From Erinaceus europaeus (lineage: Eukaryota > Chordata > Mammalia > Eulipotyphla > Erinaceidae), in assembly GCF_950295315.1 (NCBI RefSeq), contig NC_080164.1, positions 60,048,003 through 60,112,002 on the forward strand: DNA of 64,000 nt, in the 5' to 3' direction. The notes beneath the pieces are model-generated. The model ran no database searches and was not told the origin of the DNA. It worked only from the letters and a program-made list of their open reading frames with translations. The translations under genes and the position numbers were made by a program. Below, one piece after another: positions 11,948 through 23,334 of the stretch (the first letter of the stretch is position 1; every line of letters starts with the position of its first letter).

Positions 11948-12570
11948 TGCAGGGAAATTGTGAGGACATGCATGAGCTTGGCAGGGCTTGACCTGAGGGG
12001 CAAATCCATCCTGTCAGTCTCTCTCTCTCCACTGAGAGATTGAGCGAGGAGGGACATGTGACCCCCCCCCCCCAAGGTTTACCTCCTATTATCAGACTCC
12101 CTGCCTCACAAAGCACCCTGAATTCCTGATACTATGGCCTGCTCCTTTATTATCTACATAATCTTTTTTTTGCCTGAAAGATCACCAACCATTCCATTCC
12201 TTTGATCTATCTTCTTTCTACCCTCAAGACCCTCCCTGCCTGCAAGGTCTTATTAATCCTGCCAGTTAAAACCTTCGAAACAGTTGCTAAGGAAGTTCTT
12301 ACCTTTCCCAGCCCCTTTTGTCTTTCTTCACCCCTTTCCAAACCATGTCAAGCCATTTGTATTTCCGACTTGCCACTTCCAGGTCCGACTCTTAAAAGCC
12401 TTCACTCTCTGATCAATAAAGAATTGAATCACCTCACCACCACCAGCTCTGTTCCTGGGTCATCTCTCTCATGCTGCTGAGTGAGTAGCAGCCCAGGCTG
12501 GCTCCGGTCGCGTTCTCTCTAACCCAGAGAGTATGCACCTGAGAAGAGGCACCCCCATGCTAGCCTGGCA
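11948..12570 (+). mobile_element. second solo LTR, class II (ERVK-like)
   Basis: This 623-bp block splits the L1 codons at the RYHFT-equivalent. It starts TGCAGGG and ends CCTGGCA. A 6-bp duplication ccactt (11942-11947 and 12571-12576), part of the L1 sequence on both sides, flanks it. AATAAA at 12415-12420 is followed by a short R/U5-like region rich in CT. A C-run lies at about 12063-12072. No gag, pol or env sequence is present. It is not similar to the LTR at 1948-2375 beyond general layout, so it is a different family. Confidence 0.85.
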
Positions 12571-13265
12571 CCACTTCACTGCTGTGAGAGTGTCATACAT
12601 TGGAAAAGGTAACAGCAGCAAATGCTGGAGAGGTTGTGGGGTCAAAGAAACCCTCAAGGACCAATTTACATTTGAAGTGGAACATTTCTTCACATGTCTG
12701 TGTCTAATGTGTATTTTCTTTAGAAAAATACTTATTCAGTTACTTGGCCCCCCCAAAAAAGATCTGTGTACACATATGTTCTTAGCAGCACAATTTGTAA
12801 TAGCCAAAACCTGGAAGCAACCCAGGTGTCCAACAACAGATGAGTGGCTGAGCAAGTTGTGGTATATATACACAATGGAATACTACTCAGCTATAAAAAA
12901 ATGGTGACTTCACCATTTTCAGCCGACCTTAGATGAACCTTTAAAAATTCATGTTAAGTGAAATAAGTCATAAACAGAAGGATGAATATGGGATGATCTC
13001 ACTCTCAGACAGAAGTTGAAAAACAAGATTAGAAGAGAAAACACAAGTAGAACCTGAACTGGAATTGGCACGTTGCACCAAAGTAAAAGACTCTGGGATG
13101 GTTTGGGGGGAGAATACAGGTCCAAAAAGGATGACAGAGGACCTAGTGGGGGTTGTAGTGTTATGTGGAAACCTGAGAAATGTTATGCATGTACAAACTA
13201 TTGTATATACTGTTGAATGTGAAACATTAATTCCCCAATAAAGAAATTAAAAAAAAAAAAAAAAA
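12571..13265 (+). mobile_element. L1 ORF2 end with short 3' UTR and A-tail
   Basis: ORF2 continues after the LTR ([34 protein letters not shown]) to a stop near 13018. The 3' UTR is only about 250 bp, ends in gaaacattaattccccaata and has an AATAAA before an A-tail (13249-13265). This short UTR differs from the roughly 2-kb UTR of most L1s here, although ORF2 is closely related. Confidence 0.88.
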
Positions 13266-14610
13266 GGAATTTACAGAAGCCAAAACTCTCACCTACTTCA
13301 CCCAGTGGGGGAAGAAATGTTAGGGGAATATGACTAGAGAGCTCTAAAACCCAATTCTCTTAGTTCCTAGAGAGAGAAGAGGAAAAAAGGAAGGACATTT
13401 GAAAGTAGTAATAAACATAGGTGTGACTTAGAAAGGAAGACAAGGTAGGGCTTTAGAAAAATGGGCAAAATATATTTAGATAGATAGACATTATTATAGA
13501 ATAGTTAACCCATATCTGTGACCTTATGACTATATAGAACATGGTATAAAATACACAAAAGGTTATTACATAGATAAGAGCATTTTTTTTCTATTCCCTT
13601 CTAGAAAGTGAAATTAGAGCTAGTGAGTTTATATTATAGGGAACTAACAGATACAAATTTCTGCTCAATAGGAAAAAATAATATTTATATTCTAAGTACT
13701 GCTAAAATAGAATATAGAATGTTTGATGATGTAGTAAGTTCCAAGATATTTAAAGTGCTTGAGCTGACAGTTTATCTTAGCTGATCTTAAAAGGAATTTA
13801 TAAATTCAAAAAACACCACTAGATTACTTTTGAAGTCCCACTCAGCCTTAAAATTACATGGTTTTAAATAAAACCTTCTAAAAATGAAAATAAAAGTTGT
13901 TGTGTTTTAATATGCTAAAACAAAAGAAAAAAAAAAAAACTAGGTGCCTGGTATTACCCTTGTTCTCAACTAACATTATGTCTGGTAAAGTAATAGTTTT
14001 CTGTGTTGTGTTCTATCAAGGAACTGAGGTTAACAATAGGGTCACATGTTGGAATTTTTCTCAGATGATCTGGTCTTGAGAGTCACAGTAGGGAAATTTT
14101 ATATCCTCCTTGGCTTCTGGTACTGAGCATTTGTTTGTTCTGTGCCTACAGAGAAGAAGAGAGCAGCAATCAGAGTCACAGCATGAAAAGTGCCTCTTGT
14201 GACTCCAAGTCTGACCTTGCTATTTTACAAATGAATAATCAAGGCAGTTTTATCAGGTTCATTTGGTTACTAGATAAACTACTCCGGCACCATTCTGGAG
14301 AAAATTTCTTCATGTCTTCACATTCTCAACACTCATCAACTCTTGGTGCATCAATAGAATCATTTTCAAATATCTATGCACTTTCTAATAATCTTTGGTA
14401 TACTTCTGAATATGACAATGTATGTGGACTGATTTATGATGCAACAAGGAACTTATTTCCTACCTCTACATCAGGATGTTACATGGTAATGCTCTGAAGT
14501 ATAGGGAGTTATTGATAATCAGTTTAAATAAAACATCTTTGACTTTAGTTTTATTTGAAAGTCAATGTCAGTATATCTGGAAGAAAGTCACTTAGGGATA
14601 TCTTACAACA
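13266..14610. other. unassigned; contains an open frame of 120 codons
   Basis: The first 40 bp resume the old L1 3' UTR split by the L1 insertion. The rest is AT-rich. An open frame at 14135-14497 (+) starts beside an acceptor-like ctacag (14145-14150). Its serine/asparagine-rich product matches nothing I recognise. I treat it as probably chance. Confidence 0.45.
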
Positions 14611-14614
14611 AAAC

Positions 14615-14775
14615 AGATTTATCTTATTTTTAAAATATTTATTCATTTATTTATTTAACGAGGCAGAGAGAACCAAGTATCATTCCTGCATGTGCAGTTC
14701 CAGTGATAAAATTCCACATATCACATATGCAGATCCTGTGCACTTTGGCTGAGTCATCTCCCAAGCTAGAGGGTA
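14615..14775 (-). mobile_element. degenerate SINE (antisense)
   Basis: A TATTTATTTATTTA start, a short GA part, cctgcatgtgcagttcc and a gtgcactttggctgagtcatc end resemble an antisense tRNA-like SINE. Confidence 0.5.
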
Positions 14776-15537
14776 GATTTATCTTAGTGTTTATTATTGT
14801 TAATTCAACAAATATCTATTAACCTTAGGTTATATACTAGTCCTCCAAACGTTCAATTCCTTTGTCTCCTGCTTTACTTCTTTACCCCAAAGACAAAGAT
14901 ATAAGAATACTCAGAACCCCTATTGTTTATGAATTTATACACATTAAATATTTTTTGCAGATACCAGAAATTGTGTTTTAATGAAACTTCAATGGAAAGC
15001 AAATAACTAAATATCTTCTCTAATATATATATATATTATATATATATCTTCTCTAATATATATATATTATATATATATATCTTAAATAAGTCATACTCAA
15101 AGCATTGTGAAAATGATTGAGTGCTTCCTCAAGTTTCCTCTAAATTGAAATACAAAATTACTGGAGCTACTCAAATATTGGGAATTTATATGCAGGTGAG
15201 AAGGTAAATATAAGAAAGAAATCTGTAGAAGAAGAAATTACTTTCAAGGAAATTAAAAATGCAATATTGTATTTTCTGGAGTACATACAGAGCAGATGGT
15301 GAAGGATAAATTTGAATCTCTAGAAACAGCAAATGCATCTATCAAGGGAATCCAGCTACCAGCATGTAAGATGAGTTGCCCTTTTATTTTTAGTGTGAAC
15401 TATCATGTAATTCCCTGAAATAGAAGTGCTGCTATCATAAATATCCTTTTAATTATGGAGTTTTCTCAGTGTGTGACCAAAGAAATGTGCATGAATAGCT
15501 AGATATAATCAATGAACACTTACTGATCTTGAAGGTC

Positions 15538-15571
<34 letters not shown>

Positions 15572-16205
15572 GGGAAACAAAATTCAAGAAAGAACACAAT
15601 TAACTAAAGTCTAATGCACTAAAGCCATGTATAATTGAAGAGGTAGTTTATTTTCATTTAAAACTTGAGGCAATTAAACACATGATGGCTGCAAGATCTA
15701 AAAGTATGGTAGGAACATTGGCTGAAAGATTCCCCTTGGAAATAATAAAGGCAGGTAGATATCTCCTTGATGCATTGTTGAATGTGAATGAGGAGCACAT
15801 TTGATCTGTCAACTGTAGTTTTTAGTAATAAATTCTCTGAATATGTCTGATCATTTTCAATATTCTTTGTGATTGCTACATATAAGCTTACTGAGCATTG
15901 ATGTATAAATTATTAACATATTAAAATTAACTATAAATTATAATTTGTAATCCCTTTTACTTGTAGTATAGTTTGTAACCGTAATACCTACTTTAACTCT
16001 TGAAATATATTACATTAATTACATATTTACTTAACTAAATAATCAATTATTTAACTCCTGAAATAGATTTAAGTTCCACATATCTTCCACAAGAATAAAA
16101 TATAAATTTGATCTAAAAATATATAATTTGAATTAAATTAGCTTTAGCAAATATTGACAGGTCAAAAATATCAATATTCATAGTAGTAAAAAAGTGCAGG
16201 CTCTT
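14776..16205. other. unassigned AT-rich sequence with microsatellites
   Basis: It contains a duplicated self-complementary TA block (about 15012-15082) and a (GA)n tract (about 15537-15566). I see no coding signal or other recognisable element. Confidence 0.55.
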
Positions 16206-16214
16206 TTTTCATTT

Positions 16215-16422
16215 TATTTACTTTTAATTTTTATTACCTTTATTTATTTATTGGATAGAGACAGCCAGAAATCGAAAGGGAAGGGGTGATAGAAAGGAAG
16301 AGAAAAAGAGAACCACCTATAGCCCAGCTTTCTATTGCAGGTAGGGACTGGGGGCTCGAACCTAGGTCCTTATGCCCTGTAACAAGTGTGCTCAACCAAG
16401 TGGGCCACTACCCGGCCCCCAG
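16215..16422 (-). mobile_element. tRNA-derived SINE, type 1 (antisense)
   Basis: Signatures tattggatagagacagccag, gggactgggggctcgaacct (B box complement) and a terminal cactacccggccccc give a near full-length antisense copy. Confidence 0.9.
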
Positions 16423-16484
16423 GCCTTATTTTCCTACATGTTATTTTCCAACAAATAATTATGCCAGTGGAGAAATAGAATTTT

Positions 16485-16715
16485 GGGGCCTGAGTGGTGG
16501 TACACTGCATTCACAGCACATAGTACTAAGCACAAGGACCCACACAAGGATCCGGGTTCAAGCCCCTGCTCCACACCTGCAGTGAAGCAACTTGCAAGTG
16601 ATTTTTTTTAACTTCTCTCTCTGTCCTATCCAATAAAATGGAAAAAATGGCCACCAGGAGCAGTGGATCATAGTGCTGGCACCAAGCTCCAGCAATAACC
16701 CTAGAGAAAAGAAGA
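16485..16715 (+). mobile_element. SINE with GCCACCAGGAGCAGTGG extension
   Basis: A type 1-like head (ggggcctgagtggtggtaca) and B box ggttcaagccc are followed, after the CT-rich part and atccaataaaa, by an extra module (gccaccaggagcagtggatc ... ccagcaataaccctagag). The same module appears alone at 50705-50755 and in antisense at about 22755-22815. Confidence 0.8.
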
Positions 16716-16785
16716 GGAAGGAGGAGGAGGAGGAGGAGGAGGAGGAGGAGGAGGAGAAGGAGAAGAAGAAAGTAGTAGTAGTAGA
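16716..16785. repeat. (GGA)n, (GAA)n and (GTA)n microsatellite
   Basis: Sixteen or so triplets form the tail of the preceding SINE, which probably seeded them. Confidence 0.9.
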
Positions 16786-16889
16786 ATTTTTATATGTGAT
16801 ACTATAAAGGTGCCTTTACAATTTATTAATAAAATGGTATATATTTTATAAACATATAGCTTAAACCCTGAATGCAAATCTTATATTAT

Positions 16890-17105
16890 CATTTTTATTT
16901 CACTGATTTGTATTTTATTGGAGACAGAGAGAAATTAAGAGGTGAGGAGGAGATGAGAGAGAGAGAGAAAGTGAGAGAGAGAGCTGCAGAATTACTTAAC
17001 CGTTTGTGAAGCTTTCTCCCTGCTGGTGTGGACCAGGAGCTTGAATGCAAATCCTTGCGTATGGTATCATGTGTTCAAACAGGTGCACCACTGCCTGGCC
17101 CCAAG
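16890..17105 (-). mobile_element. tRNA-derived SINE, type 1 (antisense)
   Basis: Shows ttattggagacagagagaaa, an expanded GA part, gaagctttctccctgctggtg and the terminal caccactgcctggcccc. Confidence 0.87.
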
Positions 17106-17290
17106 ACATTTTTTTTTTTAAATAATGAGTTATTTCATAAAGGAAGGTGACGATGTTTATCAAAGAAGCTGACAGAAACAGGTTTTCCAGTGCTTCATAA
17201 GGCATGTTATGGTTCCATAGACATTAATTACAGGATTTTGGTGCATTACTGTGACTACTATGAGAAATATTTTTGAAGTCATTTAATATG

Positions 17291-17478
17291 GGGGCCAGGT
17301 GGTGGTGCACCTGGTTGAGCACAAATGTTACCGGGCACCAGCCCTGGTCCCCACTTGCAGGAGGAAAACTTCAAAGTAGTGAAGTAGTGCTGCAGGTTTC
17401 TCTCTGTCTCACTCCCTCTCTGTATCTCCCTCTCCATTTCTGGCTGTCTCTATCAAATAAATAAAAATTTAAAAACTT
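17291..17478 (+). mobile_element. tRNA-derived SINE, type 1 (sense)
   Basis: Starts ggggccaggtggtggtgcac, carries a changed B-box region (accagccctgg), then the gctgcaggtttctctctgtc part and an aataaataaaaattt tail. Confidence 0.88.
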
Positions 17479-18219
17479 TTACGTAATATGAAAATTCAAA
17501 TGGGTTTCTACACCTGCTTTAATTATCTTGGAGAATGAAGCTCTGTGTTTCGTATAGAATCAATATTCGTTCTATTTCCATAGAAACTGTTCTTGCTTTA
17601 CCAAGTTGTCGGAATTATTGCTCATATTGTGTTTGCCTAGGTATTTTTTGGCAAGCAATCACACTGGCCTGTATTTTTTCCTACTGAAATATAACTTGTT
17701 TTATACTTCTGTCAGTGTCAGTTAAATATCTCTATACCCATCTTCAAACTTCATTAATTGGTATTTTTTTCTAGTCTTTTACTTTAAACCTCTATCTGTC
17801 ATTGTAGCACAAATGGATCTCCTTTAGAGAGCTGAGGTTTGGATCCTATCTCCCAGATCATCTTGTCTGGTGTCTCTGAAGAACAAAACACATCCTGCAG
17901 TCTTGTAACTTTTGATTGCTTGTTCAGGACAGTAACACTTAGTGAAATTAGAGATAAAGAGTATTGATTCCTATTTTTCTATGTAGTTACTGTGTGTTGT
18001 TGCAGTTTGTTTCTGTTCCTTTGCTCTTTCCTTGTATTGTTATTTATTTATTTATTTTTGTAGTTTCACATCTGCTTTCTCTTTATGGATCTTCTGCTTT
18101 CTCTTTATGATTCTATATGGCTCTTCTTGTTTTGCTTTTTCTAAATACTTATGTTTTGGAGTTACCAAATGGTTTAGTTCATGATTTCTTGGCGCGAGGT
18201 CTATTTTAAGTTGAAAGTA
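17479..18219. other. unassigned sequence
   Basis: T-rich on the + strand. I recognise no gene or repeat family. Confidence 0.5.
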
Positions 18220-18760
18220 AATATCAAGTTGATTTTGATATTCCCCACAAAAGAAAACAAATGCACTTCTCTGAAGTGATATATGGAAACTTTGTGTTCA
18301 TCACAGCATTGCATGCAATATAGCTAATATGAGGAAACATCCAAAGTGTGCACCAGGTGAGTGGATAAGGAATTTGTATATATATAATACTTAGCTCCTA
18401 GTAAAAAAGAAATATGTTTTTCCCTACAACTTGGAATAAACTATATTTTGCTAAATGAAACAAGTCAAAAAGAGAAAGACATAAATCATATCGCTTTTGT
18501 GCAGATTTAAGAATAGGAAAAAAGGCAAGGTAAAATTAAACAAAATAAATAAAGTTCTTGGTCTCCCTCTGTATTCCTGAAACTACTAAAATAGAAGGGA
18601 ATAGGATGCACTCTCTAGTGGAGGAAAAATGGTACTTTGGTAGAGGGTGAGCTATACTAACATATTTTCTGAAAATGAGAACTTATACCCTTGAAATAAC
18701 AAATCTTTTTTTTTAATCACTTTCTCAAATGAAAAAAAAAATCCAGAGTGTAATAAGTAC
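18220..18760 (+). mobile_element. ancient L1 3' end (sense)
   Basis: The order ggaaacatccaaagtgtgca, gagtggataaggaa, aaatgaaacaagtcaaaaag and atcatatcgcttttgtg is the decayed ORF2 end of an old L1, followed by 3' UTR. It is much more diverged than the hedgehog L1s. Confidence 0.65.
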
Positions 18761-19005
18761 CTATGTTTCCCTGAAATTCTAGATGTATTATTTGACCCTA
18801 TAGAAATGTGTACATGAACTTTGAATTTATAAATTATTTTTGTCATTACCACGGCTTCACCACTCTCAGTTTACTTTTCACATAGAAAGAGAGAGACAGA
18901 GACAATAAAGGAAAGAGGAAAAAGATCACAACAAAGAAACTTCCCCTAATGTAGTGAGGACCTAGATTGAATCTGTATTGTATGCATGACAAAGCAGGCA
19001 CACTT

Positions 19006-19205
19006 GGGGCCAGGTGATGGCACATGTGTTTGAGTGCACACATTACAGTGCACAAGGACCCAAATTCAAGCCCCTGGTCTCCACCTGCAGGAGGAAAGCT
19101 TTGCGAGTGGTGAAGCAGGGCTGCAGGTGTGTCTCTATCTCTTTCCCTCTCTTGATTTCTGGTTGTCTCTAGCCAATAAGTAAATAAAGATAATACAAAA
19201 AAAAA
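19006..19205 (+). mobile_element. tRNA-derived SINE, type 1 (sense)
   Basis: Near full length, from ggggccaggtgatggcacat to a caataagtaaataaagataa tail. Flanks share an imperfect string ending in acactt. Confidence 0.9.
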
Positions 19206-20489
19206 TTTGAAAAACAAGTACACTTACAGATGACCTATTTTGTCATCCCCAAGTTTTATTTGTTTGTATAGTCTACTATCTATTTTCATTTAAGACTACA
19301 AATTTTCACTACTGACAGAGTTTTTCTTGAATAAACTTTCCACCAGAAACCACCTCATACCAGTCAGCACAATCTTCCATTGTACTTTGACTTGCTAGTG
19401 ACTGGATAATCTCTTCTGATTATACAATAGGTTGCCAATGCTTTTCATTATGCTATCAAGGACAAAATAATACTTCAGTAGTGTTCTCATAATTCTGGAG
19501 TACATGGAGTTATCATTCTGGATATAGCTCTTCTCTTTGACATTTTGGAATAATCACTTAAGAAATCAATAGATTGCTTAGACCATTTACTCCATTGAGG
19601 TAACTGCATTCATATACAGGAATAATGTAAGAAAGTTCACAGCACCATAAATATACTTAAATTACCACTAATAATAATTGTTATATTATTAAAAAATAAG
19701 GCAAATACTTCAGTGTTGTTTTGTTGAGACTGGAGACAAAGAATACCCAAAATATTACTCAGAGAGAAACTAGAGTTCCATGATTGAGAGCCTGTAGGTG
19801 ACCTTCTCTGGCCCATAAGACTGTGTGTGGACCATCAAAAACGTTGTTCCTTTTAAGTACAAGGTCCTTTTATAAACAAGGTATACAAAACACTGGGAAT
19901 TTCAGTTACATAGTGGTAAGTTTGGGCAGGAATAAGAACAAGCATCTAGGTGAATGATTAAAGAAATTTAAACAAGGTGTGGCAACCGAATAGCAGGTTT
20001 AAACAGCATATGGCTGTTATTTATCCCTTAACTTGCTAATGGCCTCTTGCATAACAAAGGTTAAGACACTGAATGAATATCCAGGAGTGTGTCTACCCTC
20101 AGGATTTGGCCTGATAACCCAGCTATGTTCGGGGGAATATTCAGATAGGTTACTGGAAAGAGTCTTTCAGGCACTAAATTAAGATACTAAGCCTAAACTC
20201 AAGGACATCTGATACGAATGTTTCCAATCATTTCAGTGTAGATATATTGAGACTGCAGGTATATGTGTTATGTTTATTAAAACATAAAAAATTGAATATT
20301 ATTTCTCCATTCTTCCATTAGTTAAATCAAATCAAAAAGTTGTGAGAAATACAAAGTCTACATTTTTTAATTTAATATTTGTCTGTATTAACTTACAAAA
20401 TCATTCTTCTGCTCATCTATTTATACCTGAAGCTTTGTATCTCGCTCTATGGATTTCAATAAGGCCCACTATAGATGGGTATAATTTTT
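19206..20489. other. unassigned sequence
   Basis: No coding signal and no repeat I can name. Confidence 0.5.
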
Positions 20490-20778
20490 AAAACATTTTT
20501 TATATTTTATTTATTCGTCTTCCCTTTTGTTGCCCTTATTTTTTATTGTAGTTTTTATTGTTGTTGTTACTGATGTCATTTTTAGGACAGAGAGAAATGG
20601 AGAAAGGAGGGGAAAACAGAGAAGAGGAGAGAAAGATAGACACCTGCAGACCTGCTTCATTGCTTGTGAGGCAACTCCCTTTCAGGTAGGGAACCAGGGC
20701 TCTAACCTGGATCCTTAGGCTAGTCCATGCGCTTCGTGCCACGTGCGCTTAACCTGCTATGCTACCACCCGACTCCCA
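20490..20778 (-). mobile_element. tRNA-derived SINE, type 2 (antisense)
   Basis: The reverse complement starts gggagtcgggtggtagcata and ends in the (AAC)n/A-rich tail. The cttttgttgcccttatt and gacagagagaaatggag signatures are clear. The B-box region is decayed. Confidence 0.9.
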
Positions 20779-21435
20779 GTGGGTATCATAGCTACAGAAA
20801 AGCATGTTGGTATAGTTTTTCTAGTGTTATTTCACAGAATCTGGGGATTTGCCAACATAGTTGCTTTCAAAATTTACCCCCTCCCTCAATTCCTAGAACC
20901 ATAAACAAAAATAATTGATAGAATCAGGTCTGAGTTCATGGCATGGGCTGATGTTTGCTTTCTCTCTTACTGTGCGTGTTCATCATTAAGACATCTATAT
21001 AGAATACCTAGGTCTCTTCAAAATATAGTTTTAAAATGAGTGATGTAGTAGAGGCAAAAATATGATGTAAATGATGAATAAGTAATTGTTTGGAGACTTA
21101 AAAATGAGGATGAGAAGCGTGAGTAGAAAATTCAAAGACTTTTCAAAGACTTTTTACCTATATGGAGTATTCTGTTAAACCATGAATAGTGAGTGCTTTA
21201 TAATCCCTTAATACATAGTGAATTTGCACAATATTTAGGTGTTTTCTTTCAAAATGAGTCCGTAAATGATTCTAATTACACTTCAATCACAGGCTTTTAC
21301 AAACACATGCTGTGAAAAGATGAAAAACTATATAATAGTTTTGAAAAACTATATAACAGTGCCACTATATAATAGTGATATAATAGTGCAATAACTATAT
21401 TGTACACAACCCCCCAATAAATTAGTTTTTTTTTT
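20779..21435. other. unassigned sequence
   Basis: AT-rich. A short local repeat (aaaactatataat/acagtg) is seen at 21320-21380. Nothing else recognised. Confidence 0.5.
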
Positions 21436-21439
21436 TAAT

Positions 21440-21545
21440 GGGATTTTAGGGTAAGGGAGACTTTCATGACTGTAGCTCCAGTATTCCAGGTTCAACCCCC
21501 TGTACCACCATAAGCCAGAGCTGAGCAATTCTCTGGTGTCAATCA
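21440..21545 (+). mobile_element. short tRNA-like SINE, type 3 (sense)
   Basis: The block gactttcatgactgtagctc, B-box-like ggttcaaccc, then caccataagccagagctgag is shared with 48333-48440 and 62695-62830. Confidence 0.75.
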
Positions 21546-22835
21546 ATTAATAATAAAAATAGAAGTGGCACAACTTGAAAAAATAACAATAGGCTTTTAT
21601 CAGTTGGCAATACAGACTGCTTTTTTAAGCAACTCTATTTTTCACTTATTCCCTGTTTATCTTGTTCACTTTTGTTATAATTTTCCAAATCAAGTCTTTC
21701 TTCCATTGTCTGTATTTCTCTCATGACTTAACCAGTATTTACACTGAAGAAAAGTCTTACAAAGTCAATAGATCTTTACTTAAATGGTATAAAGATGGAA
21801 TCATGCCTTTCTTTTAGCTCTCTACAGTACTAACACTTTTTTGAGATTGTATCTAAAAATCCACTGAAGAGATTTACCCATGAAAATCCATACTGCCTGG
21901 CAACCCTAGTCTTTTTCTAGGTGATAAATAGGAACAGAAAAGAAATTACTGCTGTCTGAATAACTCAAAATCCAGAAAAAATAAGTCAATGATCATTACA
22001 TCATACTGTTCAAAAGATAAAAAAAGAACTCAGAAAATGAAGTTTTACTTAATCATATGGGAAAGGAGTGTTTCTCATTTTCAAGATCTATCAAGGCATG
22101 TGCCTGTGGTTTTTTTTTTTTTGCACCTCGAATGAAACTATTTATATAATATAATACCTTCCTTGATGTTTCTATCCTCCACCTACTACCCATTACTCAG
22201 TGCAAACTAAAGGCAAGAAGGATTAGCATTGTCGGTAAAGATATGAGGGTAGGGGAAAAACAACTAGAAAATAGAAACAAATAAACAAAATAAATTTAAA
22301 AACCTAAAAATTAAACTATGGTGGTATATCTAACTACTCACTATATTACTCTGAATTTTCCCCAGGTTGGAGTCTCCTAAAAATACTGTTTCATATTTTC
22401 TCTCTCTTAATTCTTTATATATCTGTTAAGTAGTTCCTTTACTCTGTTGCAATACATTTCACTTCAATCCATTTTTCATAAATCCATGAATTCTTATTTT
22501 CTCTGTAGACCCATTCTCTTTTTTCTCTTTCTTAAAATGACAACAGGTTTTTTTTTTTTTTCCCTGACTTCAACTTAGTAACCCAGAACTGAAGGCTACA
22601 GTTACCAAGGAGCTGTCCTACTACAAGGTTTTAATTAGCATTAGCATGTAATTCTTTACTTAAGGCTTTTGTCCATAGTTCTAGATTAGCATGTATACCT
22701 CTTTATTAGCTATAATTTAAAACCTAGTATATGTGTGCATATTTATTTATATTTTCACCACCATTATCCCTATAACTAGGTGCCTGCATAACCCCACCAT
22801 TCCCTGCAACCATTTATTTAGTTATTTGTTTATTT
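21546..22835. other. unassigned; SINE extension fragment near the end
   Basis: AT-rich with T-runs at about 22110 and 22550. At about 22755-22815 (caccaccattatccctataa ... cctgcataaccccaccattcc) it resembles the antisense SINE extension module seen at 16640-16700. Confidence 0.5.
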
Positions 22836-23306
22836 TTTTAAATTTTGTTAGTGATTTAATATTAACTTACAAAATTATAAGATAACAGGGGTACAACTCC
22901 ACACCATTCCCACTACCAAAGTTCTGAATCCCCATTCCTTCCATTATGAGTTATAGCAGGTCTCCCAAGGTTGCAGATACAAGATATTACTTCTACACCT
23001 CTTTATATTTATATATATTTGCCCCCCCATTTTTCCCTATGGTTCCATCTTCTTTTCCTTTCTAAGTTAAATATATATCTATTACTATATCCAAATGCCA
23101 TCCCTTTTTCCTCTTCTCTTTCCGGGTCTTGATGGAGGTGGAGTTCACAGCCCCCTATTATCTCTTCACCTCCCCCCATCCCTGGGAGTATGGATCAAAA
23201 TAATTTTGCAGGTACAGAAGATGGAGGTCTGTGCTTCTGTAATTGCTTCTATGACTGACACAGACATTGGCAGATCAATCCAGACCCCCAGCATGTCTCT
23301 GTCTTC
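22836..23306 (-). mobile_element. L1 3' UTR (antisense), left of a Vingi insertion
   Basis: The reverse complement is the terminal part of an older version of the long L1 3' UTR. The same L1 continues at 24549-25205, on the other side of Vingi. Confidence 0.85.
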
Positions 23307-23334
23307 CCCTAGTGGGGTAGGACTCTGGAGAGGT
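23307..23334. repeat. target-site duplication of Vingi, left copy (28 bp)
   Basis: Identical to 24521-24548 and belongs to the L1 3' UTR (ccctagtggggtaggactct and the next 8 bases). Unusually long for a non-LTR element. Confidence 0.95.

Noticed and set aside
15012..15082. TA palindrome as a replication or recombination signal
   Set aside because: It is a simple AT microsatellite with a local tandem duplication; nothing else supports a function.
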